From Brucella haematophila (lineage in GTDB: Bacteria; Pseudomonadota; Alphaproteobacteria; Rhizobiales; Rhizobiaceae): a DNA stretch of 64,000 nt. Each line of letters begins with the position of its first letter. The first letter of the stretch is position 1. The notes below the pieces were generated by a model. It ran no database searches, was not told the DNA's origin, and saw only the letters and a list, made by a program, of their open reading frames with translations. A program made the position numbers and the translations under genes. Where the stretch lies: positions 372,001-436,000 of the forward strand of contig NZ_VCPE01000001.1 in NCBI RefSeq assembly GCF_005938105.1, given 5' to 3'. Of this stretch, positions 1 through 8,026 are shown in pieces.

Positions 1-313
1 CCTGAAGAATGACCTCAACGATCTCGTTTTCGGTCACGCCATTGTTCAATGCGCCGCGAACGTGGATCTTGATTTCATGCGGGCGGTTCAGCGCCGTCAG
101 CATGGCGAGGTTGAGAAAACTGCGGGTCTTGCGCTCGAGACCGGGGCGGGTCCAGATTTCACCCCAGCACCATTCGGTGACGAGCTTTTGAAGCGGTGCG
201 GTCAGGTCATCGGCATTGGCCAGCGATGGCGCGACATAAGCCTCGCCAAGCACTTCGCGCCGAACCTTCAACCCCTTCTGGAATTGTTCACCGTTGAATT
301 CAGGACGAGTCAT
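1..313 (-). CDS. Carboxymuconolactone decarboxylase family protein (3' end cut off)
   Basis: Reading the minus strand from the ATG at 313 gives a protein starting MTRPEFNGEQFQKGLKVRRE and running off the left edge after about 104 residues. The WGEIWTRPGLERKTRSFLNL stretch and the later HEIKIHVRGALNNGVTENEI are typical of gamma-carboxymuconolactone decarboxylase (PcaC-like) proteins, which are about 125-130 residues, so about 25 are missing here. A GGAGAG ribosome-binding site lies at 318-323. The gene is divergent from the lactonase gene at 502, and a perfect 7-bp inverted repeat (416-438) sits between them. That placement suggests joint control and a role in the same pathway rather than in protocatechuate breakdown, since no other pca gene is present. 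The family is seen; the substrate is unknown. Confidence 0.85.
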   Translation of the reverse strand, partial: MTRPEFNGEQFQKGLKVRREVLGEAYVAPSLANADDLTAPLQKLVTEWCWGEIWTRPGLERKTRSFLNLAMLTALNRPHEIKIHVRGALNNGVTENEIVEVILQ

Positions 314-415
314 ACATCTCTCCGTTAAGGTGGCAGTGTGCCAGCTTGTCCCCGTGGTTTTGTCTTTCTTATTGACCCAAGGTTAGACATGCCGGACTTG
401 ACCTGTCAATAGATT

Positions 416-438
416 GTATGACAAGATTACGGTCATAC
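416..438. promoter_or_regulatory. Putative GntR operator, copy 1
   Basis: GTATGAC (416-422) and GTCATAC (432-438) form a perfect inverted repeat with a 9-bp spacer containing ATTACG. It lies between two divergent genes (starts at 313 and 502). The core ATTACGGT recurs upstream of the gntR gene (near 5699) and of the SDR gene ending at 6482 (near 7362). The likely ligand is the GntR/FCD regulator at 5741-6460. This is inference from position and sequence only. Confidence 0.5.
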
Positions 439-501
439 TGTAGGCTAAGATGAAATTGTTCGGCGCATCGACGTCGAATGTGCTTGTGGGGCGGGAGGAT
501 C

Positions 502-1353
502 ATGGCGGAGCCGATAACGGGATCTGACGGGGAAATAGTACCCTTCGAGCTTTATGCCTTACGTTACGCCACCCATGGCGGGCGAACGATCAAAGACAAT
601 TTTCTACATGTCTCTGATCCGCATGAGTCGGGAGCAGATCTCGACTATTTCGTCTGGCTCGCCCGGCGCGGTGACGAGGTTTTCGTTATCGATACCGGCT
701 TCGGGCAGGACGCCGCCGATGCGCGCGGGAGAACCTTGCTGCGAAAGCCGGTGGATGCGCTGGCGCTTCTCGGTGTGGATGCAGGTAAGGTGTCCCAGGT
801 CGTGCTGACACATCTCCACTACGATCATGCGGGAACGCTTGGCGATTTTCCGGCAGCGCATTTTCATTTGCAGGTTGATGAGGCGGGACACGCCACCGGC
901 CCCTGCATGTGCGACCCGAAAGCGCGTGCTCCTTTCGATGTTGAAAACATCGTTGCCTATATCCGCAGCCTTTATGCGGGCAGGATTGAGTTTCACCGCG
1001 GCGACCGGGAGCTTTCGCCCGGATTCTGGCTTCATGCTGTGCCGGGCCACAGTGCCGGTTTGCAGGCGGTTCGCGTCTATACCGCGCGTGGCTGGGTGGT
1101 GCTGGCTTCCGATGCGACGCATTTTTACGCCAATATGGAGCATCGCAATCCGTTTCCCGTGCTCTACGATGAAGCTTCTCTCATTCGCGGCTATGCCCGG
1201 TTGACCGAACTGGCACCAAGCCTCGATCATATTGTTCCGGGCCACGACCCGGCGGTTATGCAGGCCTATTCAGCACCTTCGGCTGAACTGGAGGGGATCG
1301 TCGTTCGGCTCGACGTTGCGCCAAGTTTGAGGTGGGAGGAGCTGGCGCGATGA
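502..1353 (+). CDS. Metallo-beta-lactamase-fold hydrolase, lactonase-like
   Basis: This 283-residue protein belongs to the metallo-beta-lactamase superfamily and is closest in style to N-acyl-homoserine lactonase and 4-pyridoxolactonase proteins. The metal-binding signature HLHYDH is at 104-109 (H104, H106, D108, H109), followed by H183 (PGHS), D204 (SDA) and H248 (PGHDP), so a dinuclear zinc site looks complete. I start it at 502 because GGGAGG sits just upstream; an earlier in-frame ATG at 478 lacks such a site. Its stop overlaps the next start (ATGA), so the two are translationally coupled. Next to a pyridoxamine-pyruvate transaminase, hydrolysis of a pyridoxolactone-like lactone is a reasonable guess, but it does not closely resemble the Mesorhizobium 4-pyridoxolactonase as I remember it. 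Quorum-signal lactonase is the alternative. Confidence 0.8.
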   Translation: MAEPITGSDGEIVPFELYALRYATHGGRTIKDNFLHVSDPHESGADLDYFVWLARRGDEVFVIDTGFGQDAADARGRTLLRKPVDALALLGVDAGKVSQVVLTHLHYDHAGTLGDFPAAHFHLQVDEAGHATGPCMCDPKARAPFDVENIVAYIRSLYAGRIEFHRGDRELSPGFWLHAVPGHSAGLQAVRVYTARGWVVLASDATHFYANMEHRNPFPVLYDEASLIRGYARLTELAPSLDHIVPGHDPAVMQAYSAPSAELEGIVVRLDVAPSLRWEELAR

Positions 1354-2132
1354 CGCTTGCAACAGGACGTGGTGTTCTGATCACCGGTTCGGCCCTTGGT
1401 CTCGGGCTGGAACTGGCCCGCAGCTTTGCAAAGGCCGGTGATCGTGTGTTTCTCACCGATATTCTGCCCGAAGTGAGCAATGCCGCGACGGCGCTGAGCC
1501 GTGAAACAGGCCAGCCGGTCGGCTCATCAGTGATCGATCTGTCTGAAACCGGTGCAGCCGATCACCTTGCAGCTATTGCAACCGAACAGTTGGGCGGGAT
1601 CGATATTCTGATCAACAATGCGGTCATTCGCAAAATGTCGCCGGTGCAGGCGTTGGCCGATTCCGATTGGGACAAGGCGCTGGAGGTCAATCTGTCTGCT
1701 CCTTTCCGGCTGATTCGCGCCTGTCTGCCGGGCATGCAGGCCCGGGGTTGGGGGCGGATCGTCAATATGGCGTCGGTTTACAGCCTGATCGCGCTGGCCG
1801 GTCGTGCGGATTATGTCACCACCAAACACGCAATGATTGGCCTGACGCGGACGGTTGCGCTGGAACTGGCCTCATCCTCAATCACCTGCAACGCGATCTG
1901 CCCCGGGCTGATGGCAACCGATTCCGCCCTTGGCCGCATTGAAGTGCTGGCTGCGGAAAAGGGCATCAGCACTGAAGAGGCGACGCGTCTTTTCCTTTCC
2001 ACCCGTCAGCCGGGTGGCAAATTTATTCCGATGGAGACGGTGACCGCCTTGGCGCTGTTCCTTTGCGGCGCTGCCAGCGAAGGAATCAACGGTGCGGCGA
2101 TACCGGTGGATAATGGCTGGTCGTTTGCCTGA
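1350..2132 (+). CDS. SDR-family oxidoreductase, 3-hydroxybutyrate dehydrogenase-like
   Basis: A 260-residue classical short-chain dehydrogenase. It has the nucleotide-binding TGSALGLG (12-19), NNA at 89-91, catalytic S142 and the Y155-x3-K159 motif (YVTTK). The later stretch NAICPGLMATDSALGRIEVL resembles D-3-hydroxybutyrate dehydrogenases. The start overlaps the stop of the lactonase gene by 4 bp. It probably oxidises a hydroxyl or aldehyde intermediate whose product feeds or comes from the neighbouring lactonase. Pairing of an SDR and a lactonase is also what pyridoxal 4-dehydrogenase and 4-pyridoxolactonase do in vitamin B6 breakdown. Substrate unproven. Confidence 0.85.
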   Translation: MTLATGRGVLITGSALGLGLELARSFAKAGDRVFLTDILPEVSNAATALSRETGQPVGSSVIDLSETGAADHLAAIATEQLGGIDILINNAVIRKMSPVQALADSDWDKALEVNLSAPFRLIRACLPGMQARGWGRIVNMASVYSLIALAGRADYVTTKHAMIGLTRTVALELASSSITCNAICPGLMATDSALGRIEVLAAEKGISTEEATRLFLSTRQPGGKFIPMETVTALALFLCGAASEGINGAAIPVDNGWSFA

Positions 2133-2161
2133 TGGCGCGACCGCGATAACAGGAGAGTGGA

Positions 2162-3058
2162 ATGAGTGAAGTCGGTTTTGTCGGCCTTGGCAATATGGGC
2201 CGCCCCATGGCGGAGCGCATCATCGGCGCAGGCTATAAACTTGCCGTCAATGACCGTGCCGAAGCGGCTGTGGCGGCATTGGTTGCCGCAGGGGCGGAAG
2301 AGGCTGGCACCATCGGCGAATTGACCGCGCGCGCAGAGACGATCTTCCTGTCTTTGCCGACGCCCGAGGTGGTGATCGCTGTCGGGCGCAGCATTGCGGC
2401 CAATCCCGGCGTGGTGAAACGCGTCGTCGATCTGTCGACCACCGGGCCGAAGGCCGAGATGGATCTGGCTGAAATATTGTCGGCTGCGGGCATTGCTCTG
2501 ATTGATAGTCCGGTTTCGGGCGGTGTCGCAGGTGCCAAGAAGGGCACACTTGCGCTTATGGCCGCCGGACCTTCGGCGCATTTTTCGGTCGTTGAGCCGA
2601 TGCTGCTCGCGCTTGGCAAGGTGATCCGTGTTGCCGAAGAGCCGGGCAAGGCGCAAGTGATGAAGCTTATCAACAATATCTGCTCGGCTGCCGCATTGGC
2701 GATCACGTCAGAAGCCATGGTGATGGGTGCCAAGGCTGGTCTCGACGCCGATGTCATGATCGAAGTCCTGAATGCCGGTTCCGGGCGCACCTCCGCCAGC
2801 GCCGATAAAATCCCGCGCTTCGTGCTGCCGCGCGGTTTTGATTTCGGTTTCGCAATCGGCTTGTCGCTCAAGGATATCCGTTTGTGCCTCGAAGAAGCCG
2901 AACGGCTCGGTGTGCCGATGATGGTGGGTAATGCGGTGCGCATGCTCTTCTCGATCACCAAGGCCGATCTCGGTGCGGATGCCGACATGACCGCAATCAT
3001 TCGCCCGCTCGAGAAGTGGGCGGGTGCCGAAGTGCGCGGCAAAGCTGCTGGCGCGTGA
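2162..3058 (+). CDS. NAD(P)-dependent beta-hydroxyacid dehydrogenase (3-hydroxyisobutyrate dehydrogenase family)
   Basis: 298 residues, the usual family length. The Rossmann motif GLGNMG is at 8-13, the substrate-binding DSPVSGG segment is near residues 117-123, and the catalytic lysine is K168 in KLINN. The family oxidises 3-hydroxy acids or reduces tartronate semialdehyde-type 2-hydroxy-3-oxo acids. An AGGAG ribosome-binding site precedes the ATG. It sits 29 bp after the SDR and is followed almost immediately by the MmgE/PrpD gene, so it is part of the same operon. The exact substrate cannot be told from sequence. Confidence 0.88.
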   Translation: MSEVGFVGLGNMGRPMAERIIGAGYKLAVNDRAEAAVAALVAAGAEEAGTIGELTARAETIFLSLPTPEVVIAVGRSIAANPGVVKRVVDLSTTGPKAEMDLAEILSAAGIALIDSPVSGGVAGAKKGTLALMAAGPSAHFSVVEPMLLALGKVIRVAEEPGKAQVMKLINNICSAAALAITSEAMVMGAKAGLDADVMIEVLNAGSGRTSASADKIPRFVLPRGFDFGFAIGLSLKDIRLCLEEAERLGVPMMVGNAVRMLFSITKADLGADADMTAIIRPLEKWAGAEVRGKAAGA

Positions 3059-3059
3059 C

Positions 3060-4409
3060 ATGAAGGGTATAAGCCTCACTCTGGCGGCGTTTGTCCATGC
3101 ACCGCCAGTTTTGCCGGAAGCAGTGCGCGCTGCGGGACGGCGCTCATTGCTCAATATGGTCGGCACGGCCATTGGCGGCTCGAACGAAGCGGCGATACAA
3201 AAGCTGGTGGCCATGCTGCCAGCCTTTTCTGGACCGGCGAAAGCGAGCATCATTGGCCGCTCCGAGCGGGCCGACATGCTTTGGGCAGCCTATATCAATG
3301 CGGCTTCCGCGAACATTTTCGACTTTGACGACACGCATGTGCCGACAGTCATTCATCCATCTGCACCAGTCGCGCCAGCTATTCTGGCGCTGGCCGAAGC
3401 CATGGCCGGGGAAGGGCGTCCGGTAACGGGTGCGGCACTGATTGAGGCCTTCGTGCTTGGTGCGGAAGTGACGTGCCGGCTGGGCAATGCGCTTCATCCG
3501 GTTCATTATGCACGCGGCTGGCACATTACCTCTACCTGCGGGACATTTGGTGCCGCGCTGGCCGCGGGTCGACTGCTGGGGCTTTCTCCGTCGCAACTCG
3601 TCGATGCGCTGGGCCATGCTTTGGCACAGGCATCCGGCTCGGTCGAAACACTGGGCACCATGTCCAAAAGCCTTTCCGTAGGGCAGGCGGCACGAGCAGG
3701 CCTTATGTCCGCTTTGCTGGCCGCCGATGGATATACCGGTCCGGCGGAGCCGCTGGAGGGTGCGCGCGGCTTTCTGGCTCTGCATTCCGATGCGCCGGAC
3801 TATGATGCGCTGACCGGAGGACTTGGCAGCGACTGGGAAATCCTGAAGAACACATTCAAGCCCTATCCATGCGGTGTAGTGCTCAATCCGGTGATTGAAG
3901 CCTGCCTTGAACTGCATGGTGAAGGCGATCTGCGGGCCGATAAGATTACCGCTGTAACACTGACCGGCCATCCGCTACTCCGCCAGCGCACGGACAGGCC
4001 CGGCGTTACCACCGGGCGGCTGGCGCAGGTCAGCGCCCAACACGCCGTTGCAGTCAGCTTGCTGTGGGGCAAGGCCGATCTGGCGGCTTTCTCCGATGCC
4101 GCTGTCGCCGATCCTGAACTGAAGGCGCTGGGTGAAAAACTATCCTTCGTCGACGATCCGTCGTTTTCTTTCGAGGCGGTCGAGGTTTGCGTTCTGTTCG
4201 AAGATGGGCGCAAACTGGTGCGCAGGATCGATGGCGCCAAGGGCGGGCTGGCTCATCCAATGAGCAACGCTGAACTGGCGCAGAAATTCAAGGCGCAGAT
4301 CGACTGGCGCGGAATTGCAATCGACGGCGAGGCGCTGATCGCTACCCTTGAAGGGATAGAGAATGCCGCCGACGCCACGTCATTTCTCAGCCTGGCAGGA
4401 GCCAGATAG
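3060..4409 (+). CDS. MmgE/PrpD family protein
   Basis: 449 residues, normal for the MmgE/PrpD family (2-methylcitrate dehydratase PrpD, immune-responsive gene 1, and many uncharacterised relatives). Family hallmarks seen include FDDTHVPTVIHPSAPVAPA near residue 92 and ALAQASGSVETLGTMSKSLSVG near residue 190. I start at the ATG at 3060, one base after the upstream stop. No propionate genes lie nearby, so 2-methylcitrate is unlikely. In this context a dehydratase or isomerase step on a carboxylic-acid intermediate is plausible but not shown. Confidence 0.87.
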   Translation: MKGISLTLAAFVHAPPVLPEAVRAAGRRSLLNMVGTAIGGSNEAAIQKLVAMLPAFSGPAKASIIGRSERADMLWAAYINAASANIFDFDDTHVPTVIHPSAPVAPAILALAEAMAGEGRPVTGAALIEAFVLGAEVTCRLGNALHPVHYARGWHITSTCGTFGAALAAGRLLGLSPSQLVDALGHALAQASGSVETLGTMSKSLSVGQAARAGLMSALLAADGYTGPAEPLEGARGFLALHSDAPDYDALTGGLGSDWEILKNTFKPYPCGVVLNPVIEACLELHGEGDLRADKITAVTLTGHPLLRQRTDRPGVTTGRLAQVSAQHAVAVSLLWGKADLAAFSDAAVADPELKALGEKLSFVDDPSFSFEAVEVCVLFEDGRKLVRRIDGAKGGLAHPMSNAELAQKFKAQIDWRGIAIDGEALIATLEGIENAADATSFLSLAGAR

Positions 4410-4445
4410 CGCATCGAAATAAAAGCATAAGCAAGGGAGAACGAA

Positions 4446-5630
4446 ATGAATGCAGGAAAAATTGCCGACCCGATTTTTACGCTGACCACCGGCCCTGTCG
4501 ATGCCTATCCGGCTGTATTGCGGGCCTTGTCGCGACCGGTTCTCTATGATTACGATCCGGCATTTCTTGCGTTCTACGAGGCTGTAAATGCCAAGGTGCA
4601 GCGCGTGTTTCACACCAAAACACCGCCGGTTATCCTGCATGGAGAGCCTGTTCTTGGGCTGGAAGCGGCTGCCGCTTCGCTGATCACCAGAAACGATGTG
4701 GTGCTCAATCTCGTTTCGGGCGTCTACGGAAAAGGCTTCGGCTTTTGGGCTGCGCGCTATGCGAAGGAAGTGGTCGAGCTGGAAGTGCCCTATAATGAGG
4801 TGCTGACCGCCGAAGCAGTGGCTGATTTCCTCAAAAAACGTCCTGATGTTGCGATTGTGTCGATCTGCCACCACGATACGCCATCCGGCACGGTCAATCC
4901 TGTCGCGGAAATCGGCGCGGTTGTTCAGGCTGCGGGCAAATTGTTCATCGTCGATTCCGTATCGGCATTCGGTGGCATGGATGTGCTGCCTGAAACGGCG
5001 CATGCCGACATGTTCGTGACCGGTCCGAACAAGTGTCTCGGCTGCCCGCCAGGGCTAACGCTCCTGCATGTCAGCGATGCGGCCTGGGAGAAAATCGCCG
5101 CCAATCCCGATGCGCCGACGGCTTCCATCCTGTCGATCGTTGATTGGAAACGTGCCCATGAAGCGCACAAGCCTTTCCCTTTCACGCCATCTGTTTCCGA
5201 AATCAACGCGCTGGATGCGGCGCTCGATCTCTATCTGGACGAGGGCGAACAGGCCGTCTGGGCGCGTCATGCATGGACTGCCAAAGCCTGCCGCGCAGGC
5301 ATTCAGGCAGCCGGTCTGAAACTGTGGGCTGCGCGGGAAGAGATCGCGTCGCCGACCTGTACCGCTGTGGCGATCCCGGAAGGGGTGGATGAAGCCAAGC
5401 TGCGGGCGGCGATCCGTGACCGTTATGGAGTTGTCTTTTCGTCAGGGCGCGGTGAAACGCTCGGCAAACTGACCCGCATCGGACATATGGGGCCGACAGC
5501 ACGTCCGACCTATTCGCTCGTCTCGGTTGCTGCCATTGCAGGCGGTCTCAAGGCGGCAGGCGTGCCGAATATCGACGTTGGCGCAGGCGTTGCGGCGGCG
5601 ATGGCGGTGATTGAAGAGGCACCCGCTTAA
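4446..5630 (+). CDS. ppaT: Pyridoxamine-pyruvate transaminase
   Basis: A 394-residue fold-type I aminotransferase of class V that matches, as I remember it, the Mesorhizobium loti pyridoxamine-pyruvate transaminase along its whole length. That enzyme converts pyridoxamine plus pyruvate to pyridoxal plus L-alanine without bound cofactor in the usual sense. The lysine is K196 in GPNKCLG, with C197 next to it. Residues I recall as active-site contacts in the M. loti enzyme (Tyr35, Glu68, Tyr95, Phe247, Arg336, Arg345) are present here with an offset of one (Y34, E67, Y94, F246, R335, R344). An AAGGGAG site precedes the ATG. It is the most specific functional clue in the cluster and suggests breakdown of pyridoxamine or a similar aminomethyl-pyridine or -pyrimidine. 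Confidence 0.88.
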   Translation: MNAGKIADPIFTLTTGPVDAYPAVLRALSRPVLYDYDPAFLAFYEAVNAKVQRVFHTKTPPVILHGEPVLGLEAAAASLITRNDVVLNLVSGVYGKGFGFWAARYAKEVVELEVPYNEVLTAEAVADFLKKRPDVAIVSICHHDTPSGTVNPVAEIGAVVQAAGKLFIVDSVSAFGGMDVLPETAHADMFVTGPNKCLGCPPGLTLLHVSDAAWEKIAANPDAPTASILSIVDWKRAHEAHKPFPFTPSVSEINALDAALDLYLDEGEQAVWARHAWTAKACRAGIQAAGLKLWAAREEIASPTCTAVAIPEGVDEAKLRAAIRDRYGVVFSSGRGETLGKLTRIGHMGPTARPTYSLVSVAAIAGGLKAAGVPNIDVGAGVAAAMAVIEEAPA

Positions 5631-5686
5631 CGTTCTGCACCTAAAACGGGCAGAGAGAACAAGGGGATGCTTTCAAAAAGTGCAGT

Positions 5687-5706
5687 TATCGTATAGTAAT
5701 ACGGTA
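5687..5706. promoter_or_regulatory. Putative GntR operator, copy 2
   Basis: TATCGTAT (5687-5694) and ATACGGTA (5699-5706) form a 7-of-8 inverted repeat around AGTA. It lies 34 bp upstream of the gntR start at 5741, so autoregulation is likely. The half-sites recur at 7362-7386 and partly at 416-438. Confidence 0.5.
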
Positions 5707-5740
5707 ATATGCCCGCTTTTCGCTTATGGGGCGCAAACTT

Positions 5741-6460
5741 ATGGCGATATTGATGAACGGAAAAAACCCACCTATTGATTTCAAAGTGATAAAGGCTGCC
5801 GCACCTGTCCGTCATAGCGTTACGGAAAGTATCCGTAACTCTATCGCGATTGGGTATTTCACCGCCGGGCAGCGCATCACGGAACGTGATCTGTGCGAAA
5901 TGACTGGCGTGAGCCGCACGGCTGTGCGCGAAGCGCTGCGTCAGCTGGAGAGTGAGGGCCTTGTGGAAGTGGTGCCGCATCGCGGTCCCATCGTCGCGCG
6001 GCTGAAGCCCGAACAGGCCGAGGGCATCTATCAGGTGCGTATCGAACTGGAAGGTCTTGCCTGCGAACTGTTCGCCCAAAATGCGACCGATGATGACATT
6101 GCAGCTCTGAAGGCAGCATTCGAAGTGCTGAAGAACAGCGACAAGATCACCGATCCTCTGGAGCGGCTGACGGCCAAGAACGCTTTCTATGACTGCCTGA
6201 TCTACGGTGCGCATAATGAGGCGCTGGGCCATACGCTGTCGTCATTGAACGCTCGCGTCATGGTTCTCCGCGCAACGTCGCTCGGCGCGCCGGGCAGAAC
6301 GCGCGAAAGCCTCACCGAGCTGGAAGAGGTCGTTGGCCATCTGGCAGCCAGACGCGGCAAGGAAGCCCGCAAGGCGGCGGCTTATCACGTCATGAATGCG
6401 GGCAAAGTCGCAATCGCCATTCTGCGCGAGCGGCTGGCCGAAGAGGCCAGCGCTTCTTAA
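5741..6460 (+). CDS. GntR-family transcriptional regulator (FCD domain)
   Basis: About 239 residues with an N-terminal winged helix (RITERDLCEMTGVSRTAVRE, then LRQLESEGLVEVVPHRGPIV) and an all-helical C-terminal FCD ligand domain. Three in-frame ATGs are possible (5726, 5741, 5753). I prefer 5741, which has GGGG 10 bp upstream, but this is not firm. It lies between the enzyme operon and the convergent SDR gene. Palindromic elements sharing ACGGT occur in front of this gene, the lactonase operon and the convergent SDR gene, so it most likely controls all three in response to the pathway substrate or an intermediate. Confidence 0.9.
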   Translation: MAILMNGKNPPIDFKVIKAAAPVRHSVTESIRNSIAIGYFTAGQRITERDLCEMTGVSRTAVREALRQLESEGLVEVVPHRGPIVARLKPEQAEGIYQVRIELEGLACELFAQNATDDDIAALKAAFEVLKNSDKITDPLERLTAKNAFYDCLIYGAHNEALGHTLSSLNARVMVLRATSLGAPGRTRESLTELEEVVGHLAARRGKEARKAAAYHVMNAGKVAIAILRERLAEEASAS

Positions 6461-6481
6461 AGTGGAAGTTCGGCGCCGGGG

Positions 6482-7249
6482 TCATATTCCCGGCGTCGCA
6501 CCACCGTCGACATTGATGACCGTGCCATGCACATAGGCAGCCGCAGGGCTGCAAAGAAAGCGCACGACGTCGGCAACTTCTTCTGCTTCTCCATAGCGCT
6601 GGATGCCTTGCGCTTCACGCAGCGCATCGCGTGCTGCATCCAGAGAAATACTCCGTTCCTTCGCCAGCACTTCGATACGACGCAGCAGCCGGTCGGTCAC
6701 GATATGGCCGGGGCAGAGCGTATTGATCCGCATGCCGGTGCCTTGGGCGCGCTTTGAAATCGCCTTTGTAAAGTTGATCAGGGCTGAGTTGACCGAGCCG
6801 CCAATCGTGAAGTCGGGCTCAGGCGTATGCGCGCCGACGCCCGATATATTCACAATGCTGCCTTTGCTCTCGACAAGGGCCGGCCATGCCGCTCGGCAAA
6901 AGCGCACGGTGGCATGAAACTTGAGCGCAAAGCCTTCCAGAAAGTCATCATCGCTCAGCGACAGAAAGTCGCCGCGCTTGGTAGCGCCTGCATTGTTGAT
7001 CAGCGCATCGATCTGTCCGGTGACGGCGAGCGTATCGGCGACAACTTTTTCTGCAGCACCCAGCTGTGAAAGATCGGCGGCAATGACGACGACTTCCGGC
7101 GCACCAGCGGCGCGTGCAGCCTCCGCAGTCTCTTCCAGAGCTGCCGCATCACGGGCGCAAAGACCAAGCGCGAACCCGTCTTTTGCCAGTCCGATAGCGA
7201 AGGCTTCCCCTAATCCGCGGCTCGCTCCGGTAACAATTGCTGTGCGCAT
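6482..7249 (-). CDS. SDR-like protein without the usual Ser-Tyr-Lys catalytic residues
   Basis: 255 residues with a clear Rossmann fold: TGASRGLG at 8-15 and an intact NNAGA. Where classical SDRs read YxxxK, this one reads GGSVNSALINFTKA, which puts Gly at the tyrosine position and Asn at the lysine position. The ISS serine position reads ISG. It therefore should not work by the standard SDR mechanism. The C-terminal HGTVINVDGGATPGI is typical SDR. I chose the ATG at 7249 because an AGAGAGAG site precedes it and the Rossmann strand begins at once; a longer frame opens at 7318. It faces the gntR gene tail to tail, 21 bp apart, and has its own upstream copy of the putative operator. Confidence 0.82.
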   Translation of the reverse strand: MRTAIVTGASRGLGEAFAIGLAKDGFALGLCARDAAALEETAEAARAAGAPEVVVIAADLSQLGAAEKVVADTLAVTGQIDALINNAGATKRGDFLSLSDDDFLEGFALKFHATVRFCRAAWPALVESKGSIVNISGVGAHTPEPDFTIGGSVNSALINFTKAISKRAQGTGMRINTLCPGHIVTDRLLRRIEVLAKERSISLDAARDALREAQGIQRYGEAEEVADVVRFLCSPAAAYVHGTVINVDGGATPGI

Positions 7250-7361
7250 TTTCTCTCTCTTATGAATGCTGATCTGCGGGCATTTTTGAAATTTTCCTTT
7301 ATATCCAAATGGATGCAAGGACTTTCTGCAAATTCACCGCTAGTCGATTTTCAATATTGTA

Positions 7362-7386
7362 TTACGGTATGATCATGCTATCGTAT
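7362..7386. promoter_or_regulatory. Putative GntR operator, copy 3
   Basis: TACGGTA (7363-7369) and TATCGTA (7379-7385) form an imperfect inverted repeat around the perfect palindrome ATGATCAT. It shares half-sites with the element at 5687-5706. It lies about 115 bp upstream of the SDR start at 7249 on the minus strand. The rest of 7250-7536 holds nothing else I recognise. Confidence 0.45.
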
Positions 7387-7530
7387 TCTCGCACTGTCAA
7401 TCGGGGTGAGGTTCATGCGCAGCAGAGATCTTTCGGTGATCTGCGTTTCGGACCCGCTTCGTTCCAAATGGAGGGGTCAGATGCGAGGCTGTAACAGATT
7501 GGCAATTCGCCCAATCCAGGGCTTGGTCGA

Positions 7531-7550
7531 GCGCCGCTATGGGGCGGCGC
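7531..7550. terminator. GC-rich hairpin at the end of a small secreted-protein gene
   Basis: GCGCCGC (7531-7537) pairs perfectly with GCGGCGC (7544-7550) around a 6-nt loop. It overlaps the TAG stop of the minus-strand gene 7537-7941. No run of T follows on that strand, so a simple intrinsic terminator is uncertain. Confidence 0.4.
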
Positions 7551-7941
7551 ATCGGGTTGCCTTGACGCCTGCCTCGCAGCGCAGATGCACGGGTTCCGGC
7601 GTCACGCCTGCGCGGCGCTCCATCGGAATTTCGGCGCGTGTTGCCCAGTCATCGCCCTTGTGCCCGCACCAGATGCGCTGCACGGCCATCTTGTCGCCGA
7701 CCGAGTTCAACTGGAAGACATTGCCTGTCTTCACATCGACACCAAAGCTGAATGAACGGCTCGCGCCGGGTGCAACTTCGCCAAGATCGGCGGAGAACCA
7801 GTGCGCAAAAGCAGCCGAACATGCCAGTGAAGTCTTTCCACTGTTCTCGACCGTAATGTCGAGCGACTGGCCGCTGATGGCGGCCTGCGCGGTGTTTAAT
7901 CCAAGAAGTGCTGTAGCAAGAAAGGTAAGGTGAATTCGCAT
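7537..7941 (-). CDS. Small secreted hypothetical protein
   Basis: 134 residues. The first 20 or so (MRIHLTFLATALLGLNTAQA) are a clear signal peptide, so the mature part is about 114 residues and periplasmic or exported. It contains four cysteines in the mature part (LACSAAF, IWCGHKG, LRCEAG, TRCAAP), enough for two disulfides. I recognise no domain. I start at 7941 where the signal peptide begins; the frame extends to 7977 without a better site. It is divergent from the BMP importer gene, 85 bp apart. A link to that importer is only positional. Confidence 0.65.
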   Translation of the reverse strand: MRIHLTFLATALLGLNTAQAAISGQSLDITVENSGKTSLACSAAFAHWFSADLGEVAPGASRSFSFGVDVKTGNVFQLNSVGDKMAVQRIWCGHKGDDWATRAEIPMERRAGVTPEPVHLRCEAGVKATRCAAP

Positions 7942-8026
7942 TTTCAAACTTTGCTCCCGTTTGTACTTAAGATTCAACCGGAGAGTAAGAAATAGTCAAC
8001 AAAATTCTACAATAGGGAACGACAAA

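Noticed and set aside
502-1353. Calling the lactonase a quorum-quenching AiiA/AttM enzyme
   Set aside because: The metal motif alone does not define the substrate; the surrounding genes favour catabolism.
3060-4409. Naming the MmgE/PrpD protein 2-methylcitrate dehydratase (prpD)
   Set aside because: No prpB or prpC nearby and the family is functionally diverse.
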